A DNA stretch of 64,000 nt from Clostridiaceae bacterium Marseille-Q4145 (lineage in GTDB: Bacteria > Bacillota > Clostridia > Lachnospirales > Lachnospiraceae). The DNA lies in the NCBI GenBank assembly GCA_018223365.1, contig JAGTTP010000002.1:558001-622000 (forward strand), read 5' to 3'. Positions 57,913 through 64,000 of this stretch are shown here, one piece after another (the stretch's first letter is position 1; each line of letters begins with the position of its first letter). The notes beneath the pieces were generated by a model. That model did no database searches. It saw nothing but the letters and a program-made list of their open reading frames with translations, and was not told the DNA's origin. The translations under genes and the position numbers were made by a program.

Positions 57913-59891
57913 ATTGCATCTACCTCCGCGATAATCTGTCTGTTGGAGAATCCTTTCAGATCCATGGCTCCGGACGGACATGCAACTGTACATGCACCAC
58001 AGCCCTGACAAAGTGCTCCATTCACCACTGCCACTCTTCTGGTCTCACGGATACCATGATCATTGACCTGATGATCCTCATAGGAAATAGCTCCATACGG
58101 GCATACATTGGCGCAGGTCGAACATCCATTACATAAGAGTTCATCGGACTGTGCCGTACACGGATTGGTGGTCAGTTTATCTTTCGCAAGCAATCCGATG
58201 ACTTTGACTGCCGCGGCACCTGCCTGTGCAACGGTCTCCGGAATATCCTTTGGTCCCTGACACACACCGGACAGGAAGATTCCTGCTGTCGGTGACTCTA
58301 CCGGACGAAGCTTGGCATGGGCTTCTGTCAGAAAATTATTGGTATCAATGCTGGCGGTCAGCATGGTTGCAATCTTTCTTACATCCGGATTTGGTTCTAT
58401 GGCAGCTGCAAGAACGACCATATCAGCTTCTTTTTTGATCTGCTTATTGTCCAGAAGGTCCACGCCCTGCACCAGAAGCTTTCCATCCGGCTGCAGAATT
58501 ACTTTTCCTACCTGTCCTTTGATATAATTCACACCATATTGCTCTACCGCTCTTCTGTAGAACTCATCAAAATTCTTACCAGGTGTACGTACATCAATGT
58601 AAAATACCGTCACATTGACATCCGGATATTTATCACGGATCAGCATGGCATGCTTAGCGGTATACATACAACAGATCTTGGAGCAGTAGCTCTTTCCTCT
58701 GTCGTCTGCACAACGGCTTCCAACACACTGGATGAATACCATCTCTTTCGGTGCCTTTCCGTCAGACAAACGTTCCAGATGTCCTTTGGTCGGTCCAGCA
58801 GCATTCATGATCCGCTCCAGTTCCAGAGAGGTGATAACGTCTTTACTCTGGCTGTATGCATATTCATCATAATTGTCAAGCTTGATCACATCAAAACCGG
58901 TAGCAACTACGATTGCTCCGTATTTCTGCGTAATGATCTCATCCTGCTGGTCATAGTCAATGGCTCCGGCCTGACATACTTTTGAACAGACACCACATTT
59001 TCCGGTTTTAAATTTGATACAGTTTTCACGATCAATGACCGGAACATTAGGGATTGCCTGTGCAAATGGAGTGTAGATCGCTGTGCGATTTCCCAGTCCC
59101 CTGTTAAATTCACTCGGGATCTTCTTGGACGGGCATTTTTCCTGACAGACACCACACCCGGTACACTTATCCATGTCCACGCTTCTTGCTTTTTTCCGGA
59201 TATCTACTGTAAAATCACCAACAAATCCACTCACTTTTTCTACTTCACTATATGTATAAATGGTGATCTTTTCATTGGATGCTGCATCCACCATCTTAGG
59301 AGTAAGAATACATGCAGAACAGTCCAGAGTCGGGAAAGTTTTATCAAGCTGCGACATTCTTCCTCCGATACTCGGTGTCTTCTCCACAATATCCACCTCA
59401 TAACCTGCATCTGCAATGTCAAGGGCTGTCTGGATACCTGCGATACCGCCTCCGATGACCAGGGCTCTCTTAGTGACCTGACTCTCTCCCGGTGTCAGCG
59501 GTGCATTCAAATTGACTTTTGCAATGGCAGCACGCGCCAGGATCACTGCCTTCTTGGTTGCCTCTTCCATATCCTTATGGATCCAGGAACAATGCTCTCG
59601 AATGTTGGCAATCTCTACCATATACGGGTTTAAGCCCGCTTTCTTTGCTGCATTTCTGAAAGTAGTCTCATGCATACGGGGTGAGCAGGAACAGACCACC
59701 ATACCCGTCAGATTTTTTTCCTTAATCGCTGCTGCAATCTTTGCCTGACCAGCTTCAGAACACATATACTGATAGTCCTCTGCATGAACCACTCCCGGCT
59801 CCTGAAGCACCATCTCTACCACTTTTTTCACATCTACCGTTGCAGCGATATTACTACCGCAATGACAGACAAATACTCCGATTCTCTGCAT
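57903..59891 (-). CDS. hdrA: HdrA-like electron-bifurcating FAD subunit
   Basis: 662 residues from ATG 59,891 (GGAGGTGACCC upstream). Full HdrA layout: N-terminal cluster domain (RIGVFVCHCGSN), FAD motif GGGIAGIQTALDIADAGYEV (about 155-175), the inserted ferredoxin CTGCGVCQEKCP, CGVCSKVCQAGAI, and C-terminal ferredoxins CNGCSTCANVCPYGAI and CQGCGACTVACPSGAM. HdrA's FAD splits electron pairs between a high- and a low-potential acceptor. This supports flavin-based bifurcation here. Confidence 0.92.
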   Translation of the reverse strand: MQRIGVFVCHCGSNIAATVDVKKVVEMVLQEPGVVHAEDYQYMCSEAGQAKIAAAIKEKNLTGMVVCSCSPRMHETTFRNAAKKAGLNPYMVEIANIREHCSWIHKDMEEATKKAVILARAAIAKVNLNAPLTPGESQVTKRALVIGGGIAGIQTALDIADAGYEVDIVEKTPSIGGRMSQLDKTFPTLDCSACILTPKMVDAASNEKITIYTYSEVEKVSGFVGDFTVDIRKKARSVDMDKCTGCGVCQEKCPSKKIPSEFNRGLGNRTAIYTPFAQAIPNVPVIDRENCIKFKTGKCGVCSKVCQAGAIDYDQQDEIITQKYGAIVVATGFDVIKLDNYDEYAYSQSKDVITSLELERIMNAAGPTKGHLERLSDGKAPKEMVFIQCVGSRCADDRGKSYCSKICCMYTAKHAMLIRDKYPDVNVTVFYIDVRTPGKNFDEFYRRAVEQYGVNYIKGQVGKVILQPDGKLLVQGVDLLDNKQIKKEADMVVLAAAIEPNPDVRKIATMLTASIDTNNFLTEAHAKLRPVESPTAGIFLSGVCQGPKDIPETVAQAGAAAVKVIGLLAKDKLTTNPCTAQSDELLCNGCSTCANVCPYGAISYEDHQVNDHGIRETRRVAVVNGALCQGCGACTVACPSGAMDLKGFSNRQIIAEVDAICR

Positions 59892-59895
59892 CGGG

Positions 59896-60285
59896 TCACC
59901 TCCTGTATCTTCTGAATGCACTGACCAGAAGCTGCTGCGGCAGTTCTTCATCCAGCAATTCCGGAATCTCATCTGCAGTCAGATAATTCTGTCCACGCTG
60001 TCGAACCACCAGCTGCCTTGCCGCATCGATCAGTTTTCCAGGTTTCACATCTCTTGGACAACGCTCCACACACGCAAAACAGGAAAGACATTTCCACAGA
60101 GATTCAGACTGTACCAATGCTTCAATATTTTCATTCTGCACATAGGACACAAACTGATGCGGTTTGATATCCATCTCGTCAAATGCCGGGCAGGATGCTG
60201 AACATTTTCCGCATTTCATACATTTCAGCGGATTCACACCACTGATTTCCTTGATCTTTTCAGCCTGTGAGCTCACTGTATTCAT
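59896..60285 (-). CDS. hdrC: HdrC-like ferredoxin subunit
   Basis: 129 residues with two [4Fe-4S] motifs (CMKCGKCSASCPA and CLSCFACVERCPRD). It connects HdrA to HdrB. Start overlaps the hdrB stop by four bases. Confidence 0.9.
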   Translation of the reverse strand: MNTVSSQAEKIKEISGVNPLKCMKCGKCSASCPAFDEMDIKPHQFVSYVQNENIEALVQSESLWKCLSCFACVERCPRDVKPGKLIDAARQLVVRQRGQNYLTADEIPELLDEELPQQLLVSAFRRYRR

Positions 60286-61079
60286 GCGTTGTCCACCTCC
60301 TCTTTCACACCTAGTGCCTCTGCCAGAAGCTCAGTAAAATAATAAACAGGAAGATTGCCCACGGTATTCTTTTTCAAATTGTACATACACAGCGGACAGG
60401 CGGTGATCAGCATATCTGCACCGAAACCATCTGCACTTTCCACAATCTTATTGCACATATTCTTTGCCATCTCTTTTTCTTTCAGTGAGATATAGCCACC
60501 ACAGCACTCGTTCCGATAAGGATAGATGACCGGCTCTGCTCCCAGTGCCCGGATAAAATCTTCCATGATCTTCGGATTTTCCGGATTGTCAAATTCCAGA
60601 ACTTTTCCAGGACGGAGCAGCAGACAGCCATAATAAGCGCCTATTTTTTTGCCTGTCAGCGGATGGGTCACTTTTTCTTTGATCGCATCGAATCCGACCC
60701 GGTCACGGAGTACTTCCAGATAGTGGAGCACATTGGTCTCTCCCTTGTAGGGTTCCTTCAGCTTCAGATAGTTGTTGGCTCTGGTCTGAATATCCTCCAC
60801 ATGCTTCATATCATCGTTGACTCTCTTCAACACATGATGGCAGGCGGAACAGACGGTGATCAGTTCCTGTCCTTTTTCTTTGGCAGCCTGAAGTGCCCGG
60901 ATGGATGCCAGTTTAGTGGCGATCTCATCGCTGCCCAGCGGATATACACCGCCGCAGCACTGCCAGTCTTCGATCTCTTCCAGCTCAAAGCCAAGAGCCT
61001 CTGCAGAGGCTCTTGCATAAGCGTCAAGATCTCTGGCTTTATTCTTTAATGTACAGCCAGGATAATAACTGTATTTCAT
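60282..61079 (-). CDS. hdrB: HdrB-like CCG-domain subunit
   Basis: 265 residues. Two CCG modules (CCGGVYPLGSDEI at about 42 and CCGGYISLKEKEMAKN at about 190), with upstream Cys in YPGCTLKN and YYGCLLLRPG. In methanogens these bind the non-cubane clusters that reduce heterodisulfide. Here, a disulfide partner is not evident; the neighbours suggest that HdrB or HdrC passes electrons to FrdAB directly, or via a thiol. That is inference. Confidence 0.9.
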   Translation of the reverse strand: MKYSYYPGCTLKNKARDLDAYARASAEALGFELEEIEDWQCCGGVYPLGSDEIATKLASIRALQAAKEKGQELITVCSACHHVLKRVNDDMKHVEDIQTRANNYLKLKEPYKGETNVLHYLEVLRDRVGFDAIKEKVTHPLTGKKIGAYYGCLLLRPGKVLEFDNPENPKIMEDFIRALGAEPVIYPYRNECCGGYISLKEKEMAKNMCNKIVESADGFGADMLITACPLCMYNLKKNTVGNLPVYYFTELLAEALGVKEEVDNA

Positions 61080-61110
61080 AGCCTGATGATCCTTTCTCTC
61101 TTACATTTTT

Positions 61111-62058
61111 TTACAGGTCGATCTGCGCGATCACTGATTTCAAAGCATCTGCACTGGCCTGAAGTTTTTCAGTCTCTTCTTTGTTCATTCGCATGGGAAT
61201 CTTACCGCTGATACCCTTCGGTCCAACCAGCGTCAGTGTACTTAAGCAAACGTCTTCCACGCCATACTCGCCATGCATCATGGAAGATACCGTCACAACG
61301 GTCTCTGAAGATGCCAGTAAGGTCTTGCAAAGCTGACATACCGATCTGGATACCGCATAGAAGGTAGCTCCCTTCTTCGCGATCACGATACCACCGGATT
61401 TTCGTACATATTCGATCATTTCATCTTTATCAATCGGTTTTATATCTTTTCCCATACGCTGAGCAACATTTACATACTCATCTACATGAATGCCGGAAAC
61501 GTATACACCTGTCCAGGGAATAAAAGAAGTATCGCCATGCTCACCAAATACATAAGCATGAATATTTTTTTGAGCCACCTGAAGCTTTTCAGATAATCCA
61601 CAGCGAAGTCTTGCCGTATCAAGAATCGTACCAGAACCAATGATCTGACGTTCAGGCAGACCGGAAATCTTCGTGAATACATAAGTCATGATATCTACCG
61701 GGTTGCTCACAATCACATACAGTGCATTCGGCGCCTCTTTTACGATCTGCGGTGTAATGCTCTTCAGAATGTTCACATTGGTCTGGGCCAGATCAATGCG
61801 GGTTTGCCCCGGCTTTCTAGCGATTCCGGAAGTAATGATCACAATATCAGAATCTTTTGCATCCGGATAATCTCCTGCAATGATAGAGATCGGCTCTCTA
61901 AAGCAGGTACCCTGTTCAATGTCCATGACCTCTCCCTCTGCTTTCTCTCTGTTAATGTCGATCATAACAATTTCTGATGCCAGTTCTTCCTGTGACAGAG
62001 AATATGCAATGGTGGATCCTACACTTCCAGCCCCAATAATGGTAATTTTTCTGCTCAT
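61111..62058 (-). CDS. mdh: Malate dehydrogenase of the LDH-like type
   Basis: 315 residues. NAD motif ITIIGAGSVGSTIA (6-19), catalytic His in FGEHGDTS, and substrate Arg in GQTRID and TARLR. The specificity loop reads SGIARKPGQTR: Arg (R81) occupies the position equal to Gln102 of LDH. Arg there selects oxaloacetate over pyruvate (the classic LDH Q102R swap). With fumarase and fumarate reductase in the same operon, malate dehydrogenase is a better call than L-lactate dehydrogenase. First gene of the operon; AAAGGAGACC upstream. Confidence 0.85.
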   Translation of the reverse strand: MSRKITIIGAGSVGSTIAYSLSQEELASEIVMIDINREKAEGEVMDIEQGTCFREPISIIAGDYPDAKDSDIVIITSGIARKPGQTRIDLAQTNVNILKSITPQIVKEAPNALYVIVSNPVDIMTYVFTKISGLPERQIIGSGTILDTARLRCGLSEKLQVAQKNIHAYVFGEHGDTSFIPWTGVYVSGIHVDEYVNVAQRMGKDIKPIDKDEMIEYVRKSGGIVIAKKGATFYAVSRSVCQLCKTLLASSETVVTVSSMMHGEYGVEDVCLSTLTLVGPKGISGKIPMRMNKEETEKLQASADALKSVIAQIDL

Positions 62059-62084
62059 ACGGTCTCCTTTCGTCTGCCCTATAC

Positions 62085-62102
62085 TTGTTATTTATTTAAC
62101 AA
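62085..62102. promoter_or_regulatory. Rex-like operator 1
   Basis: TTGTTATTTATTTAACAA: agrees with 13 of 14 defined positions of the Clostridial Rex motif TTGTTAAnnnnTTAACAA. It lies 27 bases upstream of the mdh start, overlapping the likely promoter. Confidence 0.75.
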
Positions 62103-62140
62103 CTTGATGTAAAAAAAATGTCCGATATCTGATCGGCTCA

Positions 62141-62158
62141 TTGTTAATAAAATAACAT
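62141..62158. promoter_or_regulatory. Rex-like operator 2
   Basis: TTGTTAATAAAATAACAT: 12 of 14 defined positions of the same motif, 83 bases upstream of mdh. Two sites 56 bases apart (centre to centre) suggest cooperative or strong NADH/NAD+ control of the whole operon. Confidence 0.65.
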
Positions 62159-62280
62159 AACGTTAATTTTTTATCAATAGCAATTTTATACCTTATATAT
62201 GCCTTTTCGTTATATTTTCATGCAAAAAAAGAAATCAACCTGCATATTGCTATACAAATTGATTTCCTGTTTTTCATAGT

Positions 62281-62955
62281 TTATCGATTTTCAATCTGCC
62301 AATCAATGGGTTTTAGCCCATGGGCTTTCAGAAATTCATTGGCTTTGCTGAAGTGTTTACATCCAAAAAATCCGCGGTAAGCAGATAAAGGACTGGGATG
62401 CGGTGCCTCCAGAATCAGATGCTTCGGATTATTGAGCATGGACTTTTTCATCTGTGCCGGTCTCCCCCAGAGCATGAATACGATAGGGCGGTCCTGCTCA
62501 TTGAGCACCCGGATAGCCGCATCTGTAAATTCTTCCCAACCGATGCCTCGATGCGAGTTAGCCTGATGGGCACGCACGGTGAGCACCGTATTCAGCAGCA
62601 TAACACCTTCTCTTGCCCATTTTTCCAGATAGCCATTATTGGGAATATAGCATCCACAGTCATCCTGTAATTCCTTGTAAATATTAACCAGCGAAGGCGG
62701 AATCTCCACATCCGGCTTTACAGAAAAGCAAAGTCCATGAGCCTGTCCATTTCCATGATATGGATCCTGCCCAAGAATTACAACCTTCACATCTTTCAAT
62801 GGTGTAAACGCAAATGCATTGAAAATATCATCTGCGGGCGGAAAGATTTGATGAGTGCTATACTCCTCCTTCACGGTTTTATATAATTTCGCATAATACG
62901 GCTTTTTAAATTCCGGACTCAGCGGTTCCAACCAGTCATTGGATATGGCAGACAT
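62281..62955 (-). CDS. ung: Uracil-DNA glycosylase
   Basis: 224 residues, complete. Family 1 UDG: VVILGQDPYHGNGQAHGLCFS (catalytic Asp), LLNTVLTV, and the DNA-intercalation loop HPSPLSAYRGF. It removes uracil from DNA. GGAGGAAAAAAC precedes the ATG. Separate from the operon on its left. Confidence 0.97.
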   Translation of the reverse strand: MSAISNDWLEPLSPEFKKPYYAKLYKTVKEEYSTHQIFPPADDIFNAFAFTPLKDVKVVILGQDPYHGNGQAHGLCFSVKPDVEIPPSLVNIYKELQDDCGCYIPNNGYLEKWAREGVMLLNTVLTVRAHQANSHRGIGWEEFTDAAIRVLNEQDRPIVFMLWGRPAQMKKSMLNNPKHLILEAPHPSPLSAYRGFFGCKHFSKANEFLKAHGLKPIDWQIENR

Positions 62956-62984
62956 GTTTTTTCCTCCAAATTTTTCTAACTATT

Positions 62985-63746
62985 TTATAAACGTACTGGA
63001 AGTCCGACATCCTGTAAATACTCTTTTACCTGACGAATTTCCAACTCTTTGTAATGGAACAGAGATGCTGCCAGTGCTGCATCTGCCTTTCCATCGGTCA
63101 GTGCTTCCTTAAAATGCTCCAGCGTGCCTGCTCCACCCGATGCAATCACCGGAACCGGCACATGTTCTGCAATCGTTCTGGTCAGTTCAATATCGTAGCC
63201 TGCCTTCGTTCCATCGCAGTCCATGCTTGTCAGCAGAATCTCTCCGGCTCCCAACTCGCAAACCTTCATGGCCCACTCTACCGCATCAAGTCCAACATCC
63301 ACTCTGCCGCCATTTTTGTAAATATTCCATCCGCTTCCGTCTTCTCTTCTCTTGGCATCAATCGCCACAACAACACACTGACTTCCAAATTTATCTGCGG
63401 CTTCGCTGATTAATTCCGGTCTTGCAATCGCTGCGGAATTAACAGAAATCTTATCTGCTCCCTCTCTTAACAGTGCCCGAAAATCCTCAACGGTGCGGAT
63501 ACCGCCGCCTACCGTAAAAGGAATAAATACATTTTCAGCCACTCTGCGGACCATATCCACCACCGTATTTCTTTGATCAGAGGAAGCCGTAATATCCAAA
63601 AAAACCACTTCATCTGCTCCGGCTTTGTCATAAGCTGCTGCAACTGCCACCGGATCTCCGGCATCTCTCAAATTAACGAAATTCACACCCTTTACCACAC
63701 GTCCGTTATTTACATCCAGACAGGGAATAATTCTCTTTGTTAACAT
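62985..63746 (-). CDS. hisF: Imidazole glycerol phosphate synthase, cyclase subunit HisF
   Basis: 253 residues, a complete beta/alpha barrel. Catalytic Asp in KRIIPCLDVNNGRVVKG (D11) and in LLTSMDCDGTKAGYD, with phosphate sites GGIRT and ASGGAGT. It uses ammonia from HisH to form IGP and AICAR. Translationally near hisH (12-base gap). AGGAGGAATG precedes the start. Confidence 0.97.
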   Translation of the reverse strand: MLTKRIIPCLDVNNGRVVKGVNFVNLRDAGDPVAVAAAYDKAGADEVVFLDITASSDQRNTVVDMVRRVAENVFIPFTVGGGIRTVEDFRALLREGADKISVNSAAIARPELISEAADKFGSQCVVVAIDAKRREDGSGWNIYKNGGRVDVGLDAVEWAMKVCELGAGEILLTSMDCDGTKAGYDIELTRTIAEHVPVPVIASGGAGTLEHFKEALTDGKADAALAASLFHYKELEIRQVKEYLQDVGLPVRL

Positions 63747-63758
63747 GGGGCATTCCTC

Positions 63759-64000
63759 CTATGAAAGCTCTGCGAAATTTTTCAGTATCTGAAGTCCAAG
63801 ATCACCGCTCTTCTCCGGATGGAACTGACAGGCAAACACATTATCCTTCTCTACAGAAGCATGAATCTTCACACTATACTCTGTTGTTGCCTTCACGGTT
63901 TCCTCTTCTTCCGCTTTTAGATAGTAAGAATGTACAAAATAAACATACGGATTTTGTTCAATTCCACGAAACAGTCTGCCGTCATTCTGTAAATGAAGGG
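63759..64000 (-). CDS. hisH: Imidazole glycerol phosphate synthase, glutaminase subunit HisH, 3' part
   Basis: The C-terminal 80 residues; the gene continues beyond the window. Class I glutamine amidotransferase features: the YFVHSYY segment and the catalytic His-Glu in CQFHPEKSGDLGL. Same direction as hisF, forming the his operon end. Confidence 0.93.
   Translation of the reverse strand, partial: LHLQNDGRLFRGIEQNPYVYFVHSYYLKAEEEETVKATTEYSVKIHASVEKDNVFACQFHPEKSGDLGLQILKNFAELS

Noticed and set aside
61111..62058. L-lactate dehydrogenase
   Set aside because: Arg at the Gln102-equivalent position and the fumarate-pathway operon favour malate dehydrogenase.

Overview
The window is from a spore-forming, anaerobic, low-to-moderate GC Firmicute, most likely a gut Lachnospiraceae (Blautia/Dorea-like; I cannot name the genus). 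The reasons are the cotJABC spore-coat operon, a large 2-hydroxyacyl-CoA dehydratase activase-like protein, Hdr/Flx electron-transfer genes, Rex-type operators, a Tn916-family element and several large serine recombinases (LSRs).

Layout. (1) 1-11,754: right half of a Tn916-family integrative conjugative element (ICE). It has VirB4, Orf15, Orf14 and Orf13 homologues. A two-component system, an Ig-like lipoprotein and a KTR protein sit where Tn916 carries tet(M). Then come the Orf9, Orf7 and Orf8 regulators, a structured non-coding region and a TndX-like serine recombinase. (2) 11,971-34,922: a cryptic prophage of about 23 kb. Immunity genes and the LSR are on the right, and a long leftward operon (replication, then terminase and portal) is on the left. 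Capsid and tail genes are lost by a deletion that joins the portal gene to the 3' part of a SPOR amidase. (3) About 35,024-39,007: a small LSR-bounded element of about 4 kb holding a short recombinase, an adhE 3' fragment and a trkH-trkA potassium-uptake operon. (4) 39,003-64,000: host chromosome with cotJB/cotJA, a rhomboid-like protein, the activase-like protein, metNIQ with a Met-rich leader, a LysR regulator, a MATE transporter, a 12-gene mdh-hdrBCA-flxDCBA-frdBA-fumAB operon, ung, hisF and partial hisH.

Central observation 1. The three mobile elements all lie inside one gene, cotJC (spore-coat Mn-catalase family). Its pieces occur in order and on one strand: codons 1-32 (39,100-39,003), codons about 31-65 (35,028-34,923) and codons 65-136 (11,970-11,755). 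The remainder should lie beyond the left end of the ICE, outside the window. Removing the prophage and the 4-kb element rejoins cotJC in frame at canonical family motifs. The reconstructed phage sites are near-perfect dyads, as expected for LSR attP. All three insertions fall in codons for the conserved metal-ligand motifs. This resembles skin-type intervening elements in sporulation genes, but stacked three deep.

Central observation 2. The 50,788-62,058 operon encodes every soluble step from oxaloacetate to succinate: malate dehydrogenase (its specificity residue is Arg), class I fumarase alpha/beta, and a membrane-anchor-free fumarate reductase. These are co-encoded with a complete Flx-Hdr flavin-based bifurcation module. 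Two Rex-like NADH-responsive operators lie upstream. I infer a cytosolic, possibly electron-bifurcating fumarate reductase.

Other highlights are a solitary type I-C CRISPR repeat in the prophage replication operon (a candidate RNA anti-CRISPR), an 11-Met leader peptide with an attenuator before metN, a cluster of GGTAAC repeats next to the phage primase/helicase genes, and two candidate structured RNAs.
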